The position numbers and the translations under genes were made by a program. A stretch of 64,000 bases of DNA from Monarcha castaneiventris obscurior (lineage: Eukaryota; Chordata; Aves; Passeriformes; Monarchidae), in NCBI GenBank assembly GCA_026261815.1, contig JAMPIT010000890.1:4370001-4434000 (forward strand), given 5' to 3'. The notes beneath the pieces are model-generated. The model was not told the origin of the DNA, ran no database searches, and saw nothing but the letters and a program-made list of their open reading frames with translations. Shown here in pieces: positions 1-12,541 of the stretch. The first letter of the stretch is position 1. Every line of letters starts with the position of its first letter.

Positions 1-3000
1 GGTGTAGGGTTAGGGTTAGTGTTAGAGGTAGTGTTGGGGTTAGGGTTAGGGTTACGGTTAGGTTTAGGCCTAGAATTAGTGTTAAGTCAGAGTTAGGGTT
101 AGGGCTAAAGTTAATGGTAGGGTTAGGGTTAGAGTTAGGGTTAGGGTTAGGGTTGGGGTTAGAGTTAGGATTTAGTCAGGGTTACGGTTAGGGTTCGGGT
201 TAGGGTTAGGGTTAAGGTTAGGGGATAGGGTTAGGGTTAGTGTTAGGGCTAGGGTTGGAGTTAGGGTTAGGGTTGGGGTTAGAGTTAGGGTTAAGTCAGG
301 GATAGGGTTAGGGCTATGGTTGGTGCTAGGGTTAGGGTTAGGATTCGGGTTCGGTTTCGAATTAGGGTTAGGGTTAGGGTTAGGGTTAGGGTTAGGGTTA
401 GGGTTAGGGTTAGGGTTAGGGTTAGGGTTAGGGTTATAGTTAGGGTTAAGTCAGGATTAGGGTTAGGGCTAGGGTTAGAGTTAGGTTTATGGTTAGGGTT
501 AAGGTTAGGGGTTACGGTTAGCGTTAGTGTTAGGGTTAGAGTTAGAGTTAAATCAGGGTTAGGGGTAGGGTTGGGGTTAGTGGTAGGGTTAGGGTTAGGG
601 TTAGGGTTTGGGGTAAGGTTAGGGGATAGGGTTAGGGTTAGTGTTAAGTCTAGGGTTGGTGTTAGGGTTAGGGTTATAGTTAGGGTTAAGTCAGCGTTAG
701 GGTTAGGGCTAGGGTTATAGTTAGGGTTAAGGTTAGGGTTAAGGTTAGGGTTTAGGGTTAGGGTTAGTGCTAGAGCTAGTGTTGGGGTTAGGGTTAGGGT
801 TACGGTTAGGTTTAGGGCTAGAGTTAGGGTTAAGTCAGAGTTAGGGGTAGGGCTAGCGTTAATGCTAGGGTTAGGGTTAGGGTTTGGGTTAGGGTTAGGG
901 TTAGGTTTAGCGTGAGGGTTAGGGTTAGGGTCAGGGTTAGAGTTAGGGTTAAGTCAGAATTGGGGGTATGGCTAGGGTTAGTGCTCGGGTCAGAGTTGGG
1001 GTTAACGTTAGGGTTAAGGTAAGGATAAGGGTTAGGGTTAGGCTTAGGGTTGTAGGGTTTGGGTTAGGGTCAGGTTTAGAGTTAGGGTTAGAGTCAGGGT
1101 TAGCGGTAGGGGTAGGGTTAGTTCTAGGGTTAGGGTAAGGGTCAAGGTTAGGGTTAAGGTTAGGGGTTAGGGTCAATGTTCGGGTTAGGGTTAGGGTTAG
1201 GGCTAGGATTGGGGTTTGGTTAGTGTTCGGGTTAGGGTTAGAGTTAGGGTTACGGTTAGGGTTAGGGTTAGAGTTAGGGTTAAGTCAGCGTTAGGGGTAG
1301 AGCTATGATTGGTGCTAGGGTTAAGGTTAGGATTAGGGTTAGGTTTCGTATTAGGGTTAGGTTTAGGGTCAGGGTTAGGGTTGGGGCTATAGTTACGGTT
1401 AAGTCAGGGTTGGGGTTACGGCTAGGGTTACTGTTAGGTTTAAGGTTAGGGTTAAGGTTAGGGGTTAGGGTTAGTGTTAGCGTTAGGGTTAGGGTTGGGG
1501 TTAGGGTTAGGGTTATGGTTAGGGTTAATGTTAGAGTTAGGATTAAGTCAGCGTTCGGGGTAGGGCTAGGGTTAGTACTAGGGTTAGGGTTAGGGTTCGG
1601 GGTAGGGTCAGGGTTGGGTTTGGGTTAGGTTTCGAATTCGGGCTAGGGTTAGGGTCAGGGTTAGGGTTAGGGGTAGGGTTGGGGTTATAGTTAGGGTTAA
1701 GTCAGGGTTAGGGTTTGGGCTAGGGTTAGAGGTAGGTTTAAGGTTAGGGTTAAGGTTAGGGGTTACGGTTTGGGTTAGTGTTAGGGCTAGGTTTGGGGTT
1801 AGGGTTACAGTTAGGGCTAGGTTTAGGGTTAGAGTTAGGGTTAAATCAGGGTTAGGGGTAGGGCTAGGGTTAGTGGTAGGGTTGGGGTTTAGGGTTAGTG
1901 TTAGGGTTAGGGTTAGGGTTAGAGCTAGGGTTAAGTCAGAGCTAGCGGTATTGGTAGGGTTAGTGCTAGGGTTAGAGTCAGGGTTAACGTTAGGTTTAGG
2001 GTAAGGGTAGGGGTTAGGGCTAGGGTTAGGGTTGTAGGGATTGGGTTAGGGTTGGGGTTAGGGTTAGGGTTAAGTCAGGGGTAGGGGTAGGGCTAGGATT
2101 AGGGCTAGGGTTAGGGTTAGGGTTGGCGTTAGGGTTGAGGGTTAAGGTTAGTGTTAACGTTAGGGGTCAGGTTTAGGGGTAATTCAGAGTTAGGGTTAGA
2201 GTTAGTGTTAGAGTTAGGGTTAAGTCAGGGTTAGGGATAGGGCTAGGGTTAGGGTTTGGGGTTAGGGTTAAATTTAGGTTTAGGGTTAGTGGTCAGGGTT
2301 AGGGTTAAGGTTAGGTTTAGAGTTCGGGTTAGGGTTAGATTAAGTGTTAGTGTTAGGGCTCGGGTTGGGGTTAGGGTTAGGGTTAGAGTTAGGTTTAAGT
2401 TAGATTTAGGGGTAGGGTTAGGGTTACCCCTAGGGTTTGGTTTGCGGTTAGAGTTAGGCCTCGGGTTAGGGTTAGGGTTAAGGTTAGGGTTAGGGTTAAG
2501 GTTTGGGTTAGAGTTAGGGTTAAATCAGGGCTAGGGGTAGGGCTAGGGTTAGGGCTATGGTTAGGGTTAGGATTAGGGTCAATGTTTGGGTTAGGGTTAG
2601 GGTTAGGGCTAGGGTTGTGGTTAGGGTTAGGGGTCGGGTTAGGGTTAGAGTTAGAGTTAGGGTTAAGTCAGGGTTAGGGGTAGGGCTAGGGTTAGTCCTA
2701 GGGTTGGGGTTATGGTTAGGGTTAGTGATTCGGGTTAAGGTTAGGGTTAAGGTTAGGGGTTAGGGTTAGGTTTAAGGTTAGGGTTAGGGTTACGGGTAGG
2801 GGTTCATTCAGGGTTAGGGTTAGGGTTAAGTCAAGGTTAGGGTTAAGGTTAGGGTGAGGGCTAGGGTTATGGTCAGGTTTAGGGTTAGGATTGAGGTTAG
2901 AGTTAGGGTTATGGTCAGTGGTTAGGGTTCGGTGTTAGCTTTGGGGTTAGGGTTTGGGTTAGAGGTCGGGTTAGGTTTAGGGATTAGGGTTAGTATTAGT

Positions 3001-3088
3001 GTTATGTTTAGGGTTAGGGGTTAGGGTTAGGTTTAGGTTTACGGGTAGGGGCAGTGTTAGGGTTAGGGTTAGGGTTTGGGTTAGGTTT
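1..3088 (+). repeat. Degenerate telomere-type (TTAGGG)n array
   Basis: About 3.1 kb is built almost wholly from TTAGGG and close variants (TTTAGG, TTGGGG, TAGGGC, TAAGGT). It ends near 3088, where ordinary unique sequence starts. The G-rich strand is the plus strand, so the repeats read toward the interior of the window. Open frames across it encode only V-R or G-L dipeptide repeats and are not genes. The divergence of the units suggests an old interstitial or subtelomeric block, not a telomerase-maintained end. Confidence 0.93.
362..435 (+). repeat. Longest perfect TTAGGG run
   Basis: About twelve uninterrupted TTAGGG units, the longest perfect stretch in the array. G-quadruplex formation is plausible from the regular GGG spacing (inference). 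Perfect runs elsewhere in the array are much shorter. Confidence 0.9.
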
Positions 3089-6043
3089 GCTGACTGTTCA
3101 GTATCTTTCACATTAATCTCAATACAATCTTTTCTATCCAGAGGTGTGGAAGGAAATGACCTTTACGAACAACATGCTGTCACTCAGTGAAGACAGTATG
3201 TGCCAGTGCCAGTGATACACGACTACAGTGGTTCCAGAGATGCCGAGGCTGGGTCACTCTCTCCACTCTTCCTTTTCATTTAGCTTTGAGGCTGCACGTG
3301 ACTCAGCTGGAAAGGTTTAGTAAATCTCAGATTACAATGATTTTCTTCATGTGCAATGGCTTGAAATAGAAGAAATCTAAAATGGTGTGATTTCCTTGGG
3401 AGAAAAAACAGCAGCAATAGGAGAATCCAGTCCAGTCTAGGGGAGAAGTCCTGTCTGGTCCCCTAAAAATTTAGGTGGCTTAACCCTGAGCAAGACCAGC
3501 TGATGGGACAGTGAAAAATTTATCACTGAGTAGTAGCAGTACTGTGCTCTGCATCTTTATCTAGCTTGCTCTGGCAAATTCTCAGTTGTCTTAGGGACGA
3601 GGGAAAATGGAGATCGAGTTATACACAGAAGAAAGGAGAAGGCTGGTTGCACACAGCAAATTCTTCCTGGACTGTGCAGAAATAAGCAGGGGCCCTGAAG
3701 TATAGCATAAATGCAAAATAAACATTTTGTTTACAGAGACAACCCTCAGTGCTTAAGGCTCTTTCCCCTGTAGCTCTTTTCCCTGAATATTGACCAACAG
3801 ATGCCACCTCTGCTGTTCTGCTTTTAAACAAATGGGGAACAGACAAGCTGGTGCACAAAGTCTCCAAACACAAAGTTACATCCCTCCCTGCTCTTCTGTG
3901 AATCCAACCCAAATATGTCAATTTGCTTTTCTTAATTGCTTTTTGTTTATTTCCTCAACTGGTTGGCCTTGTGAAGCCTATTGGCACTCTGTCTTAGATT
4001 TTTGGATGTTTTCCCTGTTTTAACCCATTCACAGCATCCCTGATTCTGTGCAGCCTGCTTCAGGAACAGTGACACAGGCTATCATGACTCTCATCATCCG
4101 GAGGGCACAGTTCAGCATGGAGCTGCTCTTCTGACACCTCTGTGACAAATCAGAGCCAGCCTGTGGGAGGGAATGGCATCTGTCACAGGTGGCCTTGGCA
4201 CCCCTCTGCATTCCTGTCTCTCTACAACACTATCACTTTGTCAGGGGCTGTCACTGTTTCATTTTGGGTTACCCCTCTAAAACTTTCAGAATTCTTAAAT
4301 CAGTTGGGTAGCTGTCGAATCCATTTGACATCCTAAATATAGTCAATGGGTTTTGATTTATTTTGGAAAATAAATTTCACTTCATTATATTATTTGTCTC
4401 TAAAAATCTCCTCAACAAGGGGTGTGGTGCCAGCACATGAGTGCAGCGATGCCACACATGAAGACAATAAATGCATTGCAGCTGTTTTTTTGGCAAATAC
4501 CTGGAGTGTTGCTAAACAAAAACCTAAGGCTAAATTTTTGCAGGAGTTGGTGGCTGCTGATCACAAGCAGTATGTCTTGTCACTGGTGGGGGCAAGGGGA
4601 ATCTTTTGCTTTCAAAACATACTAATTAATTGAGTAGCCATTACATGCGTGACTTGCTCCTCTGAAGTGTGCCTGGGTGCATGGGAGCAGTATAAATCCA
4701 AAAGTCCCTTCTTAGATTTAATCCTGATGAATTAATCAACAGACAATATTGCAAGCAGTCCCTCCAGACTGAGTGATATTTACATAAGAAAGAACAACAT
4801 CCTCTTCATTAGTTATGCATGGCTTTCATATAATTGAAGTTTCATTTTGTTGTAGGTCCTAACAAAGCTTTAGATTAAAGTACACAGCCATTATTGGATG
4901 CTAGTACTAATTAGCAACACACACCTTTAATGGCCCCATCCTGGAAACTCTGAGGCCCACAAGTAATGAGACTTTATTGAGACTGTCCTCACAAATGAAA
5001 TTGTAAAGGGACATATTGTTTTACACAATTGCACCTTAGAAAAGCTGAAAGCATCTTTTTATAAGAAAAATAGGAAGATTACTTAACAGCTGCAGTTTCC
5101 TGTTCCAAAATCTTGGAGATACCCTGTTATGAAAAACAAACAAAACACAAAATCCTCCTATGAATCAGTTATAAAGACATTTAATCCAGTAAATTTTACT
5201 TTGGAAAATGATAAAGTTTAAAAAGAGCAGTTCTGAAGCAGACAGCCTTGCCAATTGCCACAATTGCATTTCTAATCTTATAGTCTTGAGGTCAAGATGT
5301 ACTTGGGGGACAGGGGGGATTTGGAACAGGATGCTGTTCTCTGGTGGTCTCGAACTACTGAGATGAACTGCTTGCACAAAATTTTTATCTGTACTATTGA
5401 GTGCAGTGACAGCCTCGAGAGACAGAAATATCCCTCCCTTTCGTCTCATCTGGGCTCTCTGGGACCTTGGAAGGACTTTATTAAACTGCTGACAATGACA
5501 TCTTGATATATGAGACTGCACATTGGACTTGAGGACAAGGAAAAGTCAGATAATCCCAAACCCCTTGCATGGGGATCATCCTCATGTTTTTGACAAGTCA
5601 AGTTCCTGGGGAATGGCATAAAAACCACGTGAAAAAGCATTGCATACAGGGTGAAGTGAAAGCTGTGCTGTGGGAGATGTTGTGCCCTGTCTGTAACCCC
5701 TGTGCTACATCATCCTCCCAAGGGGGACAGAAGTCTGTTGGACCCTGAGCCATTCATACCTACAGAGAAAGGAGAACAGATAAAAGTTATGGCTGCAATC
5801 TGATGGGAAGAGCCCAAAGGAAGCTAAGGTGTGCTTGCAGACTCCCTTGTCATGCAAAGGCACAGGAGCCTTGCCTATACTGTCTTCCTGTCACGACCTT
5901 CTCATGAGAGGAGAGTGGAGCAGAGAGGTGAACTGTCACCAGGCACTATTTAGAACCTCTGTGGTAGTGATCCAGCCTCAAAGGAGAGGGAGAGGATGGG
6001 AGAAAGGGAGATCATGGCTGAGAAAACAAGTGTTTATGTATAG
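3089..6043. other. Unique sequence, no gene seen
   Basis: Moderately AT-rich sequence with only short, overlapping open frames of about 60-130 codons on both strands. None shows a recognisable domain. No LTR or CR1 hallmark was found. Confidence 0.6.
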
Positions 6044-6900
6044 TGTGATAGTCTGAAACGTTAATGGTTAATGACCCAAGTAATTGCCCATCTGCAAAAG
6101 CAGCGGGTGCTTTGCTGAGGCCAGGTTTGCACCCCCCAAATGAAGGGGAGCTTTTGGTGTGTGGTGGTAAATCCTCTGATCTACATTGGACAGGGGGTGA
6201 GCACCCACCACCAGACGATGACCACGACACAAACTGATCTTTGTTTAGATAAACCCGCTGGGCCCTGCAATTGATTGTGTCCCTGATAACTTGTGACTGA
6301 TGTCTTAAACAAGATGGTTTCTGACCATATAAGGGAAAAAGCTGATAAGCAAAGGCAGAGTGATGGCTTCTTTCCTGCCAATTCCCTTTGTTAAGGCACA
6401 ACTGGCTCAGCTATGTAGAGGCCAAACAGCTGTCATGTCTTAGAAGGTGTCATAAACCATCAAAGAGCTCCAAAGAGCCTCCAGACTCCTTTCTGGGGCC
6501 TTCCACCAGAGGACTGTGATGATCCACAGTGTTGCATCAGACAGTGTAAAATTTTCTCCTTCAGTGGATGTACCTGGGTGTTCCCAGATGAACCTGAGCA
6601 CATATTATTAACCCATTGAACTTGGTGTTTCATGGGCTTCCCCACCACAGCAGATCAAGACTGTGACCATCAATTCAAACAATGGACGTTGAAATTGCAA
6701 CAATCAAGACCCATTGCAGGATCTAGCAGTGGTAATATCTTTCCTCTCCTCTATATTCTTATTTCTCTTTCTCTTTATTTATTTTCTGTGTATATTGCTG
6801 CTGTTCATTTCTCTCCAAGCACAAAGGGCCGTGCTTATATCCCCATCAGCAACGAGTAGGCTGGGGAGAGAGGGAAGGGGGCAAGGAGAACACGTATAAA
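6044..6900 (+). repeat. Possible LTR-like sequence (tentative)
   Basis: The stretch opens with TGTGATAGTCTGAAAC and contains a TATA-like ATATAAGGG at 6327-6335. Short C/T-rich tracts lie near 6735-6785, as in a U5 region. I could not find matching target-site duplications or a convincing CA end, so the boundaries are guesses. It could equally be unique sequence. Confidence 0.3.
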
Positions 6901-8111
6901 CTCTTTCTCAGTAAGCAGTGGGGGCAGAGCAGTTGTGTCAGGAAGGTTACAGAAGTGGCAGTCTGAGCTGGACTCTGCTTTTCTACAAAGCTCCCTCCAA
7001 ATAAACCCCTTTTTGTTCAGTACAGTACCTCTGAAACAGGCCAGCCACAGCAGGCCGAGCACACAGGAGGCAATGAGCTTTGAAGACTGGATAATGATGC
7101 TACTCTAGAAACCATAAAACATTCAGCCCAAGATTGCTTGGACTAGTGGGAAGAAAGTCAAAACCTGTCATTTCTGGCTAGCCCTTGTCACGTCTGTGTC
7201 TAGTCAAAGTGAATTTATAGGGTCCCAAGCCCCAGCACCATATCATGTAAGCAAGCTGTGTCTAGGCAGAGAAGTCAACAGCAGGTCCAGCTAACACAGT
7301 GCCAGCTGCCAGCCCTGCACCCAGCTGACATCTCAGATAAAGCCTGCATTACTCCTCAGTGAGGCCCCAGCTTCTGCCACCCTTGCACTCCTCAAACACA
7401 GGGTCTCCTTTGAATTCGCACTGACCTCACTTGATTGGGGACCAGTGGAGACAGATGCCAACTGTCAGGCTTAGAGATGTGTTTTAAAATCACAATTAAC
7501 AGAGCAGAATGACTTCAGGTGTCAGTCTGAGCAATCCCATGACTACCAGCCTTGGCTGGTGGCTTGCCATCCAGATGGTTTTGCTGAGGAATTCACCAGG
7601 AGGAGTTGATGTTGACAGGTGTCACTGTAACAACATTCAGAGTTGGTGGGTTTCCCATCCTACTTTGGAAATTGTGACATACTTATTCACAAGGATCACT
7701 GTTCCCTGCAGTGCTGAAGAGTCACATCACACTCCTGCCTGGGAGCCAGGGAGTGAGGGAGAGCACTGGGTTTCTGCCCTCTCCTGGCTAGCAGAAACTG
7801 TGCTGTCAAATGTAGCAGTCAAAACTGGTCTTAAATTTCAGCTTCCCATCTCCTCTGACTGTGTGGTTCTTGCATGGATCCAAAAGTCCCAGGGAGAAGC
7901 CAAGGTTCCTAGCATTATTTATACAGGTGCTAGGTGGCATGTAAAAATTGGCAGAGCTGCTCCTGTCTCTGTCAATTTTCCTTTCTCGAAAACTCTTTGC
8001 TTAAAATAGCAAATATCTGGTAGTGGCAGCAAGCGAGATAGAGGACATTTAAGTAATGTATTTAAATTATGAAGGACATGGTTACAACTGCTCTCTCACA
8101 TTATAAGAGAA
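6901..8111. other. Unique sequence, no gene seen
   Basis: It contains a 166-codon plus-strand open frame at 7509-8009. Its product has no motif, signal peptide or repeat that I recognise, and low-complexity DNA does not explain it. I see no flanking splice sites that would make it an exon, so I do not call it a gene. Confidence 0.55.
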
Positions 8112-8305
8112 TAAAGGGGTCACTGGATGAAGTTAATGGCCAGTGCATTAAAAAAAAATTACAGGAGGTGTTTCTTCATGTGGTGTGAAGTCAGCCTATG
8201 GAATTCATTGCCACAGCAGGTCAGGGAGTCAAACACTGCAGGCACATTGAAAAATGCGCTGGATAATTTTATGGCCAATACTAACATTTGTGGCTATAGC
8301 TGTTG
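8112..8305 (+). repeat. Ancient CR1/L3-like LINE 3' fragment
   Basis: The text around 'tggaattcattgccacagcaggt', followed by 'ggataattttatgg', resembles the 3' part of old CR1-type LINEs shared among sauropsids. It is much more diverged than the other CR1 copies here. The family assignment is from memory of this class of repeat and is not certain. Confidence 0.45.
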
Positions 8306-9212
8306 GATACAGTGGGAGTAGCAGGTGGTGGTTTTCACAGTGCACACTGATAGCAGCAGGAGCAGCCAAACCAAGTGTTTCTCTCTGGATTCTTCCAAGA
8401 GAAAAATGCTGCTTTTTCCTCTTACCTGTGTCAGCCTGAGGTGTGCAGTGCACCAAGATCAGCCCACTCCTCCGCCTAGCCTGAGGAAAGCAGCACATCG
8501 CTCGTGTTTGCTCTGGGGAAGCAAGGTCAGGCAAAAGCTCTGGCTGGGCTGGTGAAGTTTGAGACCATTCTGAGAAGGTGTGCTGGGCACAGCTTCAGGA
8601 GGCTGGTACGAGCTCATCTTCTGTGTGTAAAGATGTCCTGGCAGGAACTGACAGCACAACTCAGACCCAGGATCTTGGTAAGGCTCTTTCGGAGACCTGA
8701 ACCTGCTGCTTCTGACGAAAACCCAAGAAATCCTATAGGGGCCAGGTAAGCTCCCAGTGGAGGAATTTCTTCCTAATCTTCATCAAAGGTAAATAAGCTC
8801 CTGTTCTACATCCTGACAAAGTTTGCATCCTTGGGAGGCACGCATCTAGAATCACGGCACCACCTCAGCGATTGCCTGCCTAACAGGTTATGTCAAGCAG
8901 AGAGGAGATAGAGGATTTCCCTATATACTCTTATTCTTCCCTGCATTCAGTTCTTTCCGTGCCTTCCACCCACACTGCTCTACCATCAGATTTACCCTGG
9001 GCACTTGTCCATGTGCAAATCTAGTAAAATTTTTATTCCTGGGGAGAAGGACTACTGAGCTCCTATTGCCATGCAGACACAGAACCCAATCACAAAACAG
9101 AAAAAACTCAAGAGAGCTGCTTGGGAGCAGAGATGGGATCTTCAACTTCTTTTTATGGCTTCAACTCAACCCTCAGTAGCTTTTCAGTGGAGACATACAG
9201 GGAATTTAGTAG
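8306..9212. other. Unique sequence, no gene seen
   Basis: Short overlapping frames on both strands only. No coding signal or repeat hallmark was recognised between the old LINE fragment and the solo LTR. Confidence 0.55.
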
Positions 9213-9217
9213 TCATG

Positions 9218-10111
9218 TGTTGGGGTTTAGGATTTTAGCCTGTTTTTTCTCTTTAAAGAATTTTTCCCCATACTAGTTGCCAGGGGACAAACTGCTGGGT
9301 ACTTAAAAGAAACAAAAGACCTGGCCACAGGAGCAGGGTCCAATGAGCCACCCTTTTGTCACCTGGGGGTTGAGACACCCGGGGGCTGCCTGGGTGCTCA
9401 GCATTCAGTCTGTAGCTGCCTGCCTTCGGTGTGGACTCTTGGTCAGCACTGCAAGCTTCTGCTTCTTCAGCTGTTTGCTTTCTGCGGGCAAACCCCGGGA
9501 TTCCTAAGCCTGCTCTTCTCCCTGCCCCCTGGGGGCTGGGCACTGCCACTCGGCCCCTGCCTCTGCTCGGAGCTGTCGCTGCTCTGTAGCTCCTACGCTG
9601 TGACCTGCCGGGAGTTTGGTGAACCTCACTGCCACCCGGGATCTGCGCTCACCCCTGCTGTTCCAGCCTGCTGTTCCTGAGGATCCAGCCAGACGCCCAG
9701 GGGTTTTGTGAGGCTTTTCATCCATCCCTTCCTGGGACCCCGCCATTCCCGGTGCTGCCCGAGCTCGCTGCGGAGCGCCCCCTGCAGCCGCGGGGGAACC
9801 ATCGCACCCGCCCTGCTCACCGGGAGCCGCCCCGCAGGAACGGCACCCAGGGGAAAAGCGCCCGAGGCCGAGTGAGGCTGCACTGAGTTTGTGCTGCTGT
9901 TTGCTGTGACTGCCACAGCTATTGCTGTTTGTTTGTGTTGTTATACATATATATTTATTAGTAAAGAACTGTTATTCCTATCCCTCATATCTTTGCCTGA
10001 AAGCCCCTTATTTTCAAATCTATAATAATTCGGAGGGAAGGGGGTTGCATTTTCCATTCCAGGGGAGGCGCCTGCCTTTCTTGTCTGATATCTGTCTTTC
10101 AAACCAAGACA
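9218..10111 (+). mobile_element. Complete solo LTR with 5-bp duplication TCATG
   Basis: This 894-bp block starts TGTTGGGG, ends CCAAGACA, and is bracketed by TCATG at 9213-9217 and 10112-10116. TG...CA termini plus a short duplication show a retroviral LTR left by recombination between the two LTRs of a provirus. The middle (about 9480-9870) is strikingly GC- and CpG-rich compared with its surroundings. An AT-rich tail follows, with TATACATATATATTTATTAG near 9943-9962. I assign it to endogenous retroviruses with a 5-bp duplication (ERVL-like or similar) without naming a subfamily. The frames inside it (9253-9549, 9429-9680, 9626-9916) are not genes. Confidence 0.88.
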
Positions 10112-10116
10112 TCATG

Positions 10117-11983
10117 TTTGCTGGTGTCCAGAGCAGGCTTGCCTCTTGTTTTCTCTATCAAATAGGGCATAGGAAGACTTGCTTTACATACAGTGTAAGC
10201 TGTAGTGACAGCTACTTATCAGAGCTGAAATCAGAAGCCGTGGCTCTCAATTTGAGATAAAGGGCCCCATGTGGAGCCCAGCAGCTGGGAATCCATAACG
10301 TAGACAAAGAAGATGAAGTAATTGGAAGATATTTTAAATATTTAAAGCCTCTCAAATGCAAGAGGATTGAAATGTCTTTCAATTAAGCCAACATCTCTGA
10401 TTTTCGGTGCACACAGAGGTCATGATTTTATCTCTGAAATGTTTTCTTTAACTGTTTGACAAGCTGAACTCTGCCAGGCCTACAGAGTCAGGCAAGCATT
10501 TCATCTCAGTCAGATTTCTGCCTGATTAGAGAATGCTTTCAACCTCTGAAAAGCAAGCAGCCTGTTCAAATGAATATACAAACAGGTCTTTTATGAAACA
10601 ATTCAATGGGAAGGGATGGAGGGACACATCCTATCCTTCCTTGCTTCTCTAATATTTCCATTTACAAAGGACTGCTGCAAAGGACTAACACAGTTTAGTC
10701 AGGCATGGAAGCACAGGAGATGTCCTGGACAACCAGTTTAATTTTGTTGTCCTGGGGTCAAGATTTATGATTATCAGAGGGATTATGAAATAATATTTCT
10801 GTGCACAGGAGTTATTAAATCAAACCTCTCTGCTTTCAGACTTGCCAGAGACTTCTGAGCACTTTCTAAGCAGGGGTATCATTGAGTATTGGAGACCCTC
10901 TGATATGATGAGTCACCTCTGCTTCTCAGGCAGGGAACAGAGGCACAGCAAAAAATGAAGGGATTTGCTCAATGCCTCCCTTGCAACTGAAGGTGAAGTG
11001 CAGGGATCTGGCAAGCCTTGCTACCTATCAAACCTGTCAGCCACTATTCAGCCATCTCACTCTCAATTTTTCTTCGGTCTTAGCAAGAGTTCTCTCTCTG
11101 GTTTCTAGTCGGCTTTCTTATTTTCATTTTTTTTTAATGTTCATGCAAGTCACCCTTTATACTTAATCTTTAAAAATTCTTAAGCATAATGACTGGCAGT
11201 GGCATGAATAAGTATTCTTTAAAAAATCCCCTTGCAGTTCTTATTTGCATTAATCCCTGAGCACACATAGTAAGATATTAAAAGCTGGTAAGATTATCAA
11301 CCAAGGTTCACTTACCAAATATTTCTGGCACCTCAGGTTGCTTTGTGGTTTATGCTCCAGCTCAAATCTCTACCCAGTGCTGGTTAATTACCCAATCACT
11401 ATGATTATATCATAACAAATTTATTGGCATTTTAAATGCTGCAGTCTCATGGTGTCAGAAGGGAATTTCAGAGATGGCTCACAGTTGATTGGTGTCATTA
11501 AATGTGACATATATAAAGCCGCAATTTGAAACTTTCCACCCCATTCCCAGTGAAGACAAATAAAACTCCCTTTCAGGCACACCGATAATGCAGACAAGTA
11601 AACTTTGAGAGCATTGTAATGTTTATGAAGTGCAAGTGTGTCATAAAATCAATCATTAATCAGATGAAATGGAAGGCCCGTGAAGTGAAATTTATAAGTA
11701 TTATACACCAGTTAGTTCAGGAACTGTAACATTTGCAAAACTGAAATGCTTGGGAAAAAATAAAAAAAGGAGATACCTTGCCAATAGACGATCCATCAGC
11801 ATTTTTCTGAACATTCCTTTTCCCTAGTGACCACAATGCTTTGTGACCTGTCCACAAGCCTGATGATTTAGTTGTTAAAAATAGTGTTTCAAGGAGCATG
11901 GAAGTTGTGGCTCGAAAGGTGAGTTATGCTTTATGTGCCAAGACAATCTGCACAGCCAGAAAAAGACAGGTTCTCTAGGCAAT
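10117..11983. other. AT-rich unique sequence, no gene seen
   Basis: No frame over about 65 codons and no repeat hallmark. Several blocks (for example 10300-10560 and 11380-11560) carry dense TAAT, ATTA and AATT words. This is the look of conserved regulatory DNA, but it cannot be proved from one sequence. Confidence 0.55.
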
Positions 11984-12290
11984 TGTCCTGGTTCCAGCCA
12001 GGACAGGGTTAATTTTTGCAGTGCTCAGAAGGGGCATGCCCAGGACCTGGAGGTTATTTTGCACCACCTCATGTCATTTTCTGGGGAGAGGGGAATGGAG
12101 TCTCTTTTGGGAGGATGGACTCTCTTCTGGTTGGTGTAGCGTGGCGGAGTGAGCGGTTGGGCATTGTCCATTGTTGGGGGGTTCTGTGTGAATTGTTCAC
12201 CTCTCTCTTGTACCCTCTGTCACTGGTATGGTTGCTGTTGCTCTTCATTTTCTTATCTTGTTGCTAGACTTGTGTTCTTACTGAAAACCT
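11984..12290 (+). repeat. LTR 5' fragment, songbird ERVL-like
   Basis: It starts TGTCCTGGTTCCAGCCAGGA, the characteristic 5' end of a common passerine LTR. It continues with recognisable U3 words, such as CAGGACCTGGAG and TCTCTTTTGGGAG, and then fades into CR1 sequence without a clear 3' end. It is therefore a truncated copy. The frames at 11933-12139 and 12016-12267 lie in it and are not genes. Confidence 0.7.
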
Positions 12291-12325
12291 GCTCAGCCAG
12301 TCTCACTCTGTGCCCAGTATGATCA

Positions 12326-12541
12326 TGGAACAGATCTTCTTGACAGATTTCTCAATGCATATAGATGAGAAGGGTTGGCATTAGAGGGAGCCAACAGGCC
12401 TGCACAAAGCTCAGGTTGTGCCTGACCAACCTAATGGCCTTCTGTGATGGGGAGACTGTTTTGGTGGATAAGGGAAGAGCACCCAATGGCATCTGCCTTG
12501 GCTTCTTTAAAATCTCTGACATGGCCCCACATAATATCCTT
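12326..12541 (+). repeat. CR1 LINE fragment, left part of split copy
   Basis: The text matches the reverse-transcriptase part of CR1 ORF2 (for example 'aagctcaggttgtgcctgac' and 'gacatggccccacataat'). It stops at the provirus boundary and resumes at 19599. The two parts were one element before the retrovirus inserted. Confidence 0.8.
12536..12541. repeat. Left target-site duplication ATCCTT
   Basis: ATCCTT abuts the 3' LTR and is repeated exactly at 19599-19604. Six-base duplications are typical of alpharetroviruses and betaretroviruses (ERVK class). Confidence 0.92.

Noticed and set aside
316..2763. Open frames of V-R or G-L repeats
   Set aside because: They are translations of TTAGGG-like DNA; no gene signal.
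7509..8009. 166-codon open frame in unique DNA
   Set aside because: No motif, no start or splice context, and nothing to distinguish it from a chance frame.
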